A stretch of DNA of 64,000 bases, from the NCBI RefSeq assembly GCF_902833045.1, contig NZ_CADFDU010000022.1:19192-83191 (forward strand), given 5' to 3'. The stretch comes from Burkholderia sp. BCC0322. Its GTDB lineage: Bacteria > Pseudomonadota > Gammaproteobacteria > Burkholderiales > Burkholderiaceae. This document shows positions 1 through 7,345 of this stretch, in pieces. The number at the start of each line of letters is the position of its first letter. Position 1 is the stretch's first letter. Both the position numbers and the translations under genes were made by a program. The notes under the pieces were generated by a model. That model saw only the letters and a list, made by a program, of their open reading frames with translations, was not told where the DNA came from and ran no database searches.

Positions 1-565
1 GGATCAGGTTCGCGGTGATGCCGAGCGAGATCGGATCGAGGCCCGCGAACGGCTCGTCGTACATGATGAGCTGCGGATCGAGCGCGATCGCGCGTGCCAG
101 CGCGATGCGGCGCGCCATCCCGCCCGACACCTCGGACGGCATCAGGTCGCGCGCACCGCGCAGCCCGACCGCGTTGAGCTTCATCAGCACGAGGTCGCGG
201 ATCAGGTCGTCGGGCAAGTCGGTGTGCTCGCGCAGCGCGAACGCGACGTTCTCGAACACCGACATGTCGGTGAACAACGCGCCGAACTGGAACAGCATGC
301 CCATCTTGCGGCGCAGCGCGTACAGGCCGTCGCGCGATTGCGTGCCGACATCGGCGCCGTCGAACAGCACCTGGCCGCGGCGCGCGCGCACGAGGCCGCC
401 GATCAGGCGCAGCACGGTCGTCTTGCCGCAACCCGACCCGCCCATGACCGCAACGACCTGCCCACGCCCGAAGCGCAGGTTCAGGTTGGACAGGACGAGG
501 CGGTCGCCGTAGCCAAAGTCGACGTCGCGAAGTTCCAGCAATGTCTCGGGAGGAGTGGGGCTCAC
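1..565 (-). CDS. mlaF: MlaF, phospholipid-trafficking ABC ATPase (3' end beyond window)
   Basis: This is the cytoplasmic ATPase of the Mla (Ttg2) system, which moves phospholipids between the outer and inner membranes and maintains outer-membrane asymmetry. About 188 residues are visible. Walker A (GGSGCGKTT) is at residues 42-50, the Q-loop glutamine near 93, the signature SGGMARR at 147-153 and the Walker B aspartate-glutamate at 170-171, followed by an EPFAGLDPI D-loop. The M-A after SGG and the GALFTDMSVFENVAF stretch are typical of MlaF. I place the start at a GTG at 565 because no ATG fits upstream and the protein then begins just before the first beta strand. The C-terminus lies off the left edge, where mlaE and mlaD would be expected. 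It is read in the same direction as the thi operon upstream. Confidence 0.92.
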   Translation of the reverse strand, partial: MSPTPPETLLELRDVDFGYGDRLVLSNLNLRFGRGQVVAVMGGSGCGKTTVLRLIGGLVRARRGQVLFDGADVGTQSRDGLYALRRKMGMLFQFGALFTDMSVFENVAFALREHTDLPDDLIRDLVLMKLNAVGLRGARDLMPSEVSGGMARRIALARAIALDPQLIMYDEPFAGLDPISLGITANLI

Positions 566-649
566 GGAGCGGACAGTCCTTTTACGCAGAACGCCGAATT
601 ATAGGGCCTGCATTGGAATGATGTCGTGACGCCGTTCCGGGCCCTGCGG

Positions 650-1774
650 TCAATGATTGTCAAATTGTCCGGGAAAACATTGCTGCAACGCAACAACGGC
701 AGCCCGATAGTCGGCCGCGCCCGTCACCGCACTGACCACCGCGACACTGCCGACGCCGGTTGCCAGCACGGCCGGCAGCGTATCGAGGCCCACCCCGCCG
801 ATCGCGACGAGCGGCGCCTGCGTGCCCGCGAAGCGCGCATAGCGGGTGATCCGCGCGAGGCCCTGCGGCGGCGCCGCAACAGCCTTGGTCGCGGTCGCGT
901 ACACGGGGCCGAGCGCGAGGTAGCTCGGGCGCTCGTGCAGCGCCCGCAACATTTCGTAATAACCATGGCTCGACAGTCCGAGCCGCAGCCCCGCGCGCGC
1001 GATTGCCGCCAGGTCGGCCGTCTCGAGGTCTTCCTGACCGAGATGAACGCCGTACGCGCCTTCATCTGCCGCGATCTGCCAGTGATCGTTGACGAACACG
1101 CGTGCATCGGGATGGCGTCGCCCCGCCGCGACCGCACGCGCGATTTCCCGGCGCAACGCGTCCGGCGTCGCGCCTTTCACGCGCAACTGCACGGTCCGCA
1201 CGCCGCAATCGAGCACGCGCTCGACCCATTCGGCGTCCGGCACGACCGGATAGAGGCCGAGCTGCGCGGGGCATGGCGCGAACGCGGGCTCGGGCGCGGC
1301 CGGCAGCCCGGCGACGCGCGGGAACCGTGCGGCGTCGACCGGCCACGCGTCTGCCGCGCGCGTCTCGTCGCCGTCACGCCAGGCCAGCGCGAGCACCAGC
1401 GCGTCGACCGGTGCAAAGCCGCAATCGAGGAACGCGGCGAGCGCGGCGATCCAGTCGTCCCCGAGCGGATGCGCGGCGTCGAGCGCGTAGCGTGCACCCG
1501 CCGCGTGCAGCACCGCGCCCTGCTCGTCGAATTCGATCGCGACCGCGCCCGGCGCCGCGGGCCGCGACGCAGCCGACGCGCGCGCCTGCGCGGCGCGGTC
1601 GCCAGCCGAGACGATCAGCACGTCGCCGTCGGCCGGCACATCGGGCACCGCAACGCAGAGCCGCCACGGCGCCGCACCGCCCGGCCAGTCGCCGAGCCGC
1701 GCGCGAATCCGTTCGGCCGCTTCGGCCAGTTCGTCGGCCGGCGGCCAGAATGCATCGGCGAAACGCGCGCTCAT
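650..1774 (-). CDS. thiE: ThiE, thiamine-phosphate synthase with extra N-terminal domain
   Basis: The protein condenses hydroxymethylpyrimidine diphosphate with carboxythiazole phosphate to thiamine phosphate. The 374-aa protein is much longer than a plain ThiE (about 210 aa). The TMP-synthase barrel starts near residue 172 (LGLYPVVP) and shows QLRVKG, the FVNDHWQIA and GVHLGQED metal/diphosphate motifs, LGLSSHG, LALGPVYATATK and a phosphate-binding VAIGGVG. Residues 1-170 form a separate domain. Its final part (HPLGDDWIAALAAFLDCGF and on) resembles the C-terminal helices of ThiD-type pyrimidine kinases, but no kinase active site is visible. The ATG at 1774 overlaps the thiG stop by 4 nt (ATGA), so the two are translationally coupled. 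It is the last gene of thiO-thiS-thiG-thiE and is presumably controlled by the upstream TPP riboswitch. Confidence 0.9.
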   Translation of the reverse strand: MSARFADAFWPPADELAEAAERIRARLGDWPGGAAPWRLCVAVPDVPADGDVLIVSAGDRAAQARASAASRPAAPGAVAIEFDEQGAVLHAAGARYALDAAHPLGDDWIAALAAFLDCGFAPVDALVLALAWRDGDETRAADAWPVDAARFPRVAGLPAAPEPAFAPCPAQLGLYPVVPDAEWVERVLDCGVRTVQLRVKGATPDALRREIARAVAAGRRHPDARVFVNDHWQIAADEGAYGVHLGQEDLETADLAAIARAGLRLGLSSHGYYEMLRALHERPSYLALGPVYATATKAVAAPPQGLARITRYARFAGTQAPLVAIGGVGLDTLPAVLATGVGSVAVVSAVTGAADYRAAVVALQQCFPGQFDNH

Positions 1775-2586
1775 GCGCCGCCTCCGTCCTGGTGCCAGAA
1801 CGGCATCCCGACGACCGGCGTGCTCGCATGCGCGGTCTCGCGCGCATCCATCGGCCCGGCGAGATATGCGGCGCGGCCGGCCTCGACGCCCTGCGCAAAC
1901 GCGCGCGCCATGATCTCCGGGTGCGTGGCCTGCGACACGGCGGTGTTCAGCAACACGCCGTCGAAACCCCACTCCATCACCTGGCACGCGTGCGACGGCA
2001 CGCCGAGCCCCGCGTCGACGATCAGCGGCACGTCGGGCAGCCGCTCGCGCAGCACGCGCAAGCCGTACGGGTTCACGACGCCCTTGCCCGTGCCGATCGG
2101 CGCGCCCCACGGCATCAGCGCCTCGCAGCCGACATCGAGCAGGCGCCGGCCGATCACCAGATCCTCGGTGCAGTACGGCAGCACCTTGAAACCGTCCTTC
2201 ACCAGTTGCGCGGCGGCCTCGATCAGCCCGACCGGATCCGGCTGCAGCGTGTAGTCGTCGCCGATCAGTTCGAGCTTGATCCAGTCGGTGCCGAAGACCT
2301 CGCGCGCCATATGTGCGGTCGTCACGGCTTCGGCGACGGTCTGGCAGCCGGCCGTGTTCGGCAGCAGCGGCACCGCGTGGCGCTTGAGCAGCTCGAAGAA
2401 GCCGGCTTCGGCCGTGCCGCCCGCCATCTGGCGGCGCAGCGCGACCGTCACCATCCCGGGGCGCGACGCGGCGATCGAATCGGACAGCGACTGCAGCGAC
2501 GGGTAGCGCGACGTGCCGAGCAGCACGCGGCTTGCGAAGGTTTCGCCGTACAGCGTCAGCGCGTCGGCGGAGGTGAGGGACGTCAT
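1771..2586 (-). CDS. thiG: ThiG, thiazole synthase
   Basis: ThiG builds the thiazole ring of thiamine from 1-deoxy-D-xylulose 5-phosphate, dehydroglycine and the thiocarboxylate on ThiS. The protein is 271 aa, the normal length. The Schiff-base lysine is seen in DWIKLELIGD (K104). The LPNTAGC segment (76-81), VLPYCTEDLV, the MPWGAPIGTG loop and the C-terminal IVDAGLG and VLLNTAVSQA motifs are all present. The start at 2586 is the ATG immediately before the first recognisable strand. It lies 38 nt downstream of thiS and overlaps thiE by 4 nt. The direct neighbours ThiS (sulfur carrier) and ThiO (glycine oxidase) supply its sulfur and dehydroglycine. Confidence 0.95.
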   Translation of the reverse strand: MTSLTSADALTLYGETFASRVLLGTSRYPSLQSLSDSIAASRPGMVTVALRRQMAGGTAEAGFFELLKRHAVPLLPNTAGCQTVAEAVTTAHMAREVFGTDWIKLELIGDDYTLQPDPVGLIEAAAQLVKDGFKVLPYCTEDLVIGRRLLDVGCEALMPWGAPIGTGKGVVNPYGLRVLRERLPDVPLIVDAGLGVPSHACQVMEWGFDGVLLNTAVSQATHPEIMARAFAQGVEAGRAAYLAGPMDARETAHASTPVVGMPFWHQDGGGA

Positions 2587-2624
2587 GTCGTTTTCCTGGA
2601 AGAGCGGGGACGAACCGGCGGCGC

Positions 2625-2822
2625 TCAGCCGCCCGCGACCGGGTGCACGACGTCGAGCTTGTCGCCCGCCGCGAGTGCGCGCGCCGCGTGCTGCGTGCGC
2701 GCGACGAAGTTGCCGTTCAGCGCGACCGCATACGGCGGACGCGCGCCGTATGCGGCGAGCGCGTCGGCCACCGTTGCGCCGTCGGGCAACGTCAGGTTCT
2801 GTTGGTTGATCTGGATATCCAT
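2625..2822 (-). CDS. thiS: ThiS, sulfur carrier protein
   Basis: This is a 65-aa ubiquitin-fold protein that carries sulfur as a C-terminal thiocarboxylate and donates it to ThiG. It ends in the diagnostic Gly-Gly (HPVAGG). The body has the TVADALAAYG helix and the VALNGNFV strand expected for ThiS. It starts at the ATG at 2822, 32 nt downstream of the thiO stop, and sits between thiO and thiG, so the cluster order is thiO-thiS-thiG-thiE. No ThiF-like adenylyltransferase is visible in the window, so activation must be done by an enzyme encoded elsewhere. Confidence 0.93.
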   Translation of the reverse strand: MDIQINQQNLTLPDGATVADALAAYGARPPYAVALNGNFVARTQHAARALAAGDKLDVVHPVAGG

Positions 2823-2854
2823 GAGGCTTCGTCGAATTCGGTCGGCAGCGCGCG

Positions 2855-3991
2855 TCAGGCCGGCTGGCGCGCGTCGTTGCGATGATGAAGGAGCGCCGGC
2901 CAGCGCTCGGCGTCGCGCCACGCGGCAAACGCATCGGCATCGCCGAACGCGCCGCCGAGCGCGGCTTCGGCGACCGCGACCGCCGCGTGCGCGACTTCCG
3001 GCGCGATCATGAAGCCGTGCCGGTACAGGCCGTTGACGGCGAGCGTCGATGCGCCGTCCCAGATCACCGCCGGGCGATGATCGGGCAGCGTCGGCCGGCA
3101 CTGCGCGTTGAGTTCGAGGATGCGCGCCTCGCCGAACGCCGGATGCACGGAGAACGCCGCGCTCAGCAGTTCGAGCGCGGAGCGCACGCTGACGGGCGAC
3201 ATGTCCTCGCCCTCCACCTCGGTCGCGCCGATCACATAGAGATCGTCCTGTTTCGGCGCGATGTACAGCGGGTAGCGCGGATGCAGCAGCCGCACGGGCC
3301 GGGTCAGCCCGATGCCGGGCGCGCGCACGCGCGCGACTTCGCCGCGGATGCCGCGCAACGCCGGCAGCGCGGATTTCGCGCCGAGCCCGCGGCAATCGAT
3401 CGTGAAATGCGCGGCGGGCAGGTTCGCATCGTCGATCGTGACGTGCCAGTGCAGGTCGACGCCGCGCTCGACGAGGCCCGCCGCGAGCGCGCGCAGCGCC
3501 TGGCGGTTGTCGAGCTGCCCTTCGTTCGGCAGCAGCAGGCCGCGCGCGAAGCGGCCCGCGAGCACCGGCTCGGCCGCATCGACCTGCGCACCGGCGAGCG
3601 CCACGAAACCGCCGTCGAACAGGTCGGCCGGCGCGTTCGCGCGCACGCGCCGCTCGAACAGCGGCGCCTCCGCACGGTCCGCGTGATGCCAGACGACGAG
3701 CGTGCCGTGATGCTGGAAGAACACGGGTTCGGGCAACTCGGCGAGCCACTGCGGCCAGCGCGCGAGGGAAGCTGCGCCGAGCTCGGTGATCAACAGTTCC
3801 GCGCTCGCCGCTTCCGCGAGCGGCGCGAGCATCGCGGCCGCGACCCACGCGGCCGACTGCTCGCCGTCCGGGCCGCCGCGCTCGTAGAGCGCGACGCGAT
3901 GCCCGTCGCCCGCGAGCCGCCATGCGATCAGGCGGCCGACTAGGCCGCCACCGAGCACCGCGAAATCGGGCCGGGAATCCTGGACGTTCAT
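2855..3991 (-). CDS. thiO: ThiO, glycine oxidase (FAD-dependent)
   Basis: ThiO oxidises glycine to dehydroglycine, the imine used by ThiG. The 378-aa protein opens with a Rossmann dinucleotide motif (FAVLGGGLVGRL, about residues 10-21) followed by an acidic residue closing the second strand (ALYERGG). It continues through the DAO fold to a C-terminal GLYRHGFMIAPEVA segment that binds the FAD. The start at 3991 is chosen because this ATG precedes the Rossmann strand directly and has a GAGGAG Shine-Dalgarno about 8 nt upstream; a longer open frame exists but has no conserved sequence. It is the first structural gene of the thi operon, about 245 nt downstream of the TPP aptamer. Confidence 0.92.
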   Translation of the reverse strand: MNVQDSRPDFAVLGGGLVGRLIAWRLAGDGHRVALYERGGPDGEQSAAWVAAAMLAPLAEAASAELLITELGAASLARWPQWLAELPEPVFFQHHGTLVVWHHADRAEAPLFERRVRANAPADLFDGGFVALAGAQVDAAEPVLAGRFARGLLLPNEGQLDNRQALRALAAGLVERGVDLHWHVTIDDANLPAAHFTIDCRGLGAKSALPALRGIRGEVARVRAPGIGLTRPVRLLHPRYPLYIAPKQDDLYVIGATEVEGEDMSPVSVRSALELLSAAFSVHPAFGEARILELNAQCRPTLPDHRPAVIWDGASTLAVNGLYRHGFMIAPEVAHAAVAVAEAALGGAFGDADAFAAWRDAERWPALLHHRNDARQPA

Positions 3992-4116
3992 CGCACACGC
4001 TCCTCGCGAACCGCGCGAGCACGCGCGACGAGCGTCGACGTGCACGCGCCGCCGCATGCGAACGCACGCGACATCGGGCCGGGAACCATGCAAAAGACTG
4101 AAGATTGTGCGGTCAT
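3988..4116 (-). CDS. Possible 42-aa leader ORF coupled to thiO
   Basis: This short frame lies between the TPP aptamer and thiO. It has an unusually good Shine-Dalgarno (GGAAGG) 4-5 nt before its ATG at 4116 (a second ATG lies directly upstream at 4119), and its TGA overlaps the thiO ATG as ATGA. The 42-residue product is Ala/Arg-rich with three cysteines and matches nothing I recognise. It could be a translated leader that couples thiO translation to the riboswitch, or a chance frame in GC-rich DNA. Only the coupling geometry and the ribosome-binding site support it. Confidence 0.3.
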   Translation of the reverse strand: MTAQSSVFCMVPGPMSRAFACGGACTSTLVARARAVREERVR

Positions 4117-4147
4117 CATTCCTTCCGTAACGCGCAAAGCGCGTACC

Positions 4148-4177
4148 CAAAAGGACGAAACCGGCAGCAAAGGCCGG
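4148..4177 (-). terminator. Possible expression-platform terminator of the TPP riboswitch
   Basis: Downstream of the TPP aptamer the transcript can form a short GC stem (CCGGC/GCCGG, loop of about 7 nt). It is followed by a T-rich stretch interrupted by G and C (read on the minus strand). This is a plausible but weak intrinsic terminator, and masking of the ribosome-binding site is an equally possible mechanism. Confidence 0.3.
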
Positions 4178-4236
4178 CCGGGCGGGACAAGGGCGCTGAC
4201 CATGTGGGATGGCAGCCAGCGCGACCCGGCGGGATC

Positions 4237-4345
4237 AGAAACTTCCCTCGCCGGTATTACCCGGATCGGGTGCGAAGGGTCTTTCTCAGCCTCATCGCGC
4301 CGCCCGGAACATCTGCCGGCCGCGCCACGAAGCACCCCTGTTTCG
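4237..4345 (-). promoter_or_regulatory. TPP (THI-element) riboswitch aptamer
   Basis: Read on the minus strand, the segment shows the invariant parts of the TPP aptamer in order. First comes a 5' P1 strand GAAAC (4344-4340) followed by AGGGGTGC, then the pyrimidine-sensor CTGAGA with flanking GATGAGG, then ACCC and a CACCCGATCCGGGTAATACC helix-loop, and finally GGCGAGGGAAG. A 3' P1 strand GTTTC (4242-4238) closes it. The match to the THI box is nearly complete. It lies upstream of thiO-thiS-thiG-thiE and is expected to repress the operon when thiamine diphosphate is plentiful. Confidence 0.95.
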
Positions 4346-4354
4346 TCGTCGGCC

Positions 4355-4384
4355 ATTAGACCATAAAAGCGGAAAGCGCCGCAA
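4355..4384 (-). promoter_or_regulatory. Candidate sigma-70 promoter for the thi riboswitch transcript
   Basis: On the minus strand a TTGCGG (4384-4379) and a TCTAAT (4360-4355) are 18 nt apart. Transcription from here would start a few bases before the P1 stem of the TPP aptamer. The position is right but both boxes are imperfect. Confidence 0.35.
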
Positions 4385-4618
4385 ACTGTCCCCCTTGCGG
4401 CAAATTCGCCGTCGTGCCGCGCCGCTCTGGCACAATGCCCGCAGGCCGGCCGCGCGAGCGGCCGGTTGCCGCGTCACCGCCGGCCTTAAGTGCCGTTTAA
4501 GACACGCGGGCGACCATCCGGACGCCCGCCGTCAGTCGGCGCCGCGTCCCGGCATGCCGTATCGCGGCGCGCGCCCGGCTTCGCCCGGCCCGCGCGCCGG
4601 CTACTCATCAGGAAGCAC

Positions 4619-6391
4619 ATGACCCAATCGATCGATCCCGTCCGCTCCGCCGCCTCAGACGCGCCGCAGGACGAGCGCCCGGTATCCGCATGGAGCCTCA
4701 TCAAGCCCTACTGGGTATCGTCCGAATGGAAAATCGCGTGGGGCCTGCTGGTCTCGATCATCGCGATCAACCTCTGCGTGGTCTGGATCAACGTCCGGCT
4801 GAACAAGTGGAACGCGGAGTTCTACAACGCGCTGCAGTCGAAGAACGTCCACGACTTCCCGAACCTGCTGATGCAGTTCTCCGCGCTCGCGTTCGCCTTC
4901 ATCATCCTCGCCGTGTACGGCCGCTACCTGCGGCAGATGCTCGGCTTCCGCTGGCGCCAGTGGCTCACCGACCGTTTTCTCGGCCAGTGGCTCGGCGATC
5001 GCGCGTTCTACCGGATCGAGCGTGACCGCCTCGCCGACAACCCCGACCAGCGGATTACCGACGATCTCCAGTCGTTCGCGACGACCACGCTCGCGCTGTC
5101 GCTCGACCTGCTGTCGACGGTCGTCACGCTCGTGTCGTTCATCACGATCCTGTGGTCGCTCGCCGGCGCGCTGACGATTTCGCTCGGCGCGACGCCGATC
5201 GCCATCCCCGGCTACATGGTGTGGGCGGCCGCGCTGTACGCGGTGGTCGGCTCGCTGATCATCCAGAAGGTCGGCCATCCGCTCGTGTCGATCAACTACC
5301 AGCAGCAGCGTGTCGAGGCCGACTTCCGTTTCGGGCTGATCCGCGTGCGCGAGAACGCCGAGCAGATTGCGTTCTACGACGGCGAGAAGACCGAGACCGG
5401 CAACGCGCAGAACCTCTTCATGCGCATCCGCGACAACTGGTGGCGCGTGATGAAGTACACGAAGCGGCTCACGTTCGTGCTGAGCTTCTACGGGCAGATC
5501 GCGATCATCTTCCCGCTGGTCGTCGCCGCGCCGCGCTATTTCGCGGGCGCGTTCTCGTTCGGCGTGCTGATGCAGATTTCGTCCGCGTTCGGCACCGTCA
5601 GCGATTCGTTTTCGTGGTTCATCAACAGTTACTCGACCCTCGTCGAATGGCGCGCCACCGTCAACCGTCTGCGCGAATTCAAGCGCGTGATGGGTACGTC
5701 GCACCTGAAGGAAAGCCTGTCGCCCGCGACCGAGCACGGCGGCATCAACCTGCACTATGTCGATGCGGCGAAGCTGTCGACGTCGTCGCTCAAGCTCGCG
5801 CTGCCGAACGGCGATGCGCTCGCGAACATCGGCAGCGTCACGATCGAGCCCGGCTCGCGCTGGCTCGTGATCGGCAAGTCGGGTTCCGGCAAGAGCACGT
5901 TCATGCGCGCGCTCGCGGGCCTGTGGCCGTTCGGCGACGGCGCGATCGATGCGCCGGTCGGCGCGCGGATGATGTTCGTGCCGCAGACGAGCTACTTGCC
6001 GATCGGCACGCTGAAGGCAGCACTCACCTATCCGGCGACACCCGACGCGTTCAGCGACGAAGCCTGCCGCGACGCGCTGCGCGCATGCCGCCTCGAGGAT
6101 TACGTCGACCGCCTCGACGAGAACGCGCACTGGACCCGCGTGCTGTCGCCGGGCGAACAGCAGCGCCTGGCCGGCGCGCGCGTGCTGCTGCACAAGCCCG
6201 ACTTCCTGTTCCTCGACGAAGCGACCAGCGCGCTCGACGCCGACAACGAAGCGCGCCTGTACCACCTGTTCGCCGAACGGCTGCCGAAGGCCGCGATCGT
6301 CAGCATCGCGCACCGCGAGTCGCTGGCCGCGTTCCACGTCGGCACGATCAACGTCGAGCGCGTGAACGACAGCGACAAGGTCGCGGCGTGA
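4619..6391 (+). CDS. SbmA/YddA-type ABC transporter, fused permease-ATPase
   Basis: This is a 590-aa half-transporter of the SbmA/BacA-like ABC_membrane_2 class fused to its own ATPase, as in E. coli YddA and mycobacterial Rv1819c. Residues 38-60, 88-105, 158-182, 192-215 and 290-305 are hydrophobic spans. LNKWNAEFYNALQ and RWRQWLTDRFLGQWL are family hallmarks of the membrane domain. The nucleotide-binding domain has Walker A GKSGSGKST (419-427), signature LSPGEQQR (509-516) and Walker B DFLFLDEA (528-535). Relatives move peptides, cobalamin or very-long-chain fatty acids, so the substrate cannot be named here. The ATG at 4619 follows an AGGAAG Shine-Dalgarno. The stop overlaps the next gene (GTGA), so an SDR enzyme is co-translated. 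Confidence 0.88.
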   Translation: MTQSIDPVRSAASDAPQDERPVSAWSLIKPYWVSSEWKIAWGLLVSIIAINLCVVWINVRLNKWNAEFYNALQSKNVHDFPNLLMQFSALAFAFIILAVYGRYLRQMLGFRWRQWLTDRFLGQWLGDRAFYRIERDRLADNPDQRITDDLQSFATTTLALSLDLLSTVVTLVSFITILWSLAGALTISLGATPIAIPGYMVWAAALYAVVGSLIIQKVGHPLVSINYQQQRVEADFRFGLIRVRENAEQIAFYDGEKTETGNAQNLFMRIRDNWWRVMKYTKRLTFVLSFYGQIAIIFPLVVAAPRYFAGAFSFGVLMQISSAFGTVSDSFSWFINSYSTLVEWRATVNRLREFKRVMGTSHLKESLSPATEHGGINLHYVDAAKLSTSSLKLALPNGDALANIGSVTIEPGSRWLVIGKSGSGKSTFMRALAGLWPFGDGAIDAPVGARMMFVPQTSYLPIGTLKAALTYPATPDAFSDEACRDALRACRLEDYVDRLDENAHWTRVLSPGEQQRLAGARVLLHKPDFLFLDEATSALDADNEARLYHLFAERLPKAAIVSIAHRESLAAFHVGTINVERVNDSDKVAA

Positions 6392-7164
6392 ACGAACGCG
6401 CCGCGCACATCGTCCGGATCGCGCTGATCACCGGCGCCGGTTCGGGGATCGGCGCGGCACTCGCGCAACGGCTCGCGGCACCCGGCATCGCACTGGCGCT
6501 GCATGCGCGCGGCGCGGACGGCGCAGCGCGCGCCCGGCTCGCCGAAGTCGCGCATGCGTGCACGGAGGCCGGCGCGGCGTGCATCACGCTCACCGGCGAT
6601 CTCGGTGAACCGGGCGTCGCCGCTTCGCTCGTCGATGCAGCCGCCACGCGCTTCGGCGGGCTCGATCAGCTCGTCGCCAACGCGGGCTTCGCCGCCCGGC
6701 AATCCTTCTCCGATCTTTCCGCGGACGCGCTCGCGTCCACCTTCGCGGCGATGCCCGGCGCGTTCTCCTCGCTCGCGGGCCGCGCGCGGCCGCTGCTCGA
6801 AGCGTCGGCCGCGCCACGGATCGTCGCGGTCAGCTCGTTCGTCGCGCACCGCTACCGCGCCGACGCACCGTTCGCGGCCACCGCCGCCGCGAAGGCCGCG
6901 CTCGAATCGCTCGTGCGCACCGCCGCCGCCGAATTCGCCGCGCGCGGCATCACCGTCAATGCCGTCGCGCCGGGCTTCACGCGCAAGGACCACGGGCCGA
7001 GCGCCGGCAATGCGGCTGCGTGGGCGCACGCCGAACAGGCGACACCCCTCGGCCGGATCGCCGAACCCGACGATGTGGCCGCACTGATCGCGTTCCTGTT
7101 GTCGGACGCCGCGCGGCAAATTACCGGTCAGGTCATTCACGTCGACGGCGGCCTGACGCTCTGA
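6388..7164 (+). CDS. SDR-family oxidoreductase with altered catalytic tyrosine
   Basis: This is a 258-aa short-chain dehydrogenase/reductase with a GTG start at 6388 that overlaps the ABC transporter stop by 4 nt. The cofactor motif TGAGSGIG is at 15-22, the structural NAG at 98-100 and the late INGQ/DGG-type segment (ITGQVIHVDGGLTL) at 245-258. The usual YxxxK active site reads T165-A-A-A-K169: the lysine is kept but the tyrosine is threonine (codon ACC). Serines 149-150 lie near the expected catalytic serine. It may be a divergent dehydrogenase using another acid or a non-catalytic family member. The substrate is unknown. Coupling to the exporter suggests a shared pathway. Confidence 0.82.
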   Translation: MNERAAHIVRIALITGAGSGIGAALAQRLAAPGIALALHARGADGAARARLAEVAHACTEAGAACITLTGDLGEPGVAASLVDAAATRFGGLDQLVANAGFAARQSFSDLSADALASTFAAMPGAFSSLAGRARPLLEASAAPRIVAVSSFVAHRYRADAPFAATAAAKAALESLVRTAAAEFAARGITVNAVAPGFTRKDHGPSAGNAAAWAHAEQATPLGRIAEPDDVAALIAFLLSDAARQITGQVIHVDGGLTL

Positions 7165-7345
7165 AGCAAGTGCCGGCATGGCGCCCGAGCGCGATCGGCC
7201 GTCACGCCTTCCCCGAACGAACGCCGCCCTCACCGTTCGCCGCACCGCCACGCACCTGCACGCACCTTTTTGGCACCCCGCATCCCGCCCGTAAAATAGC
7301 CGCCGTACGGCAGCGCGAGACGAGACAAACGAGGGGGCGGCAAGC

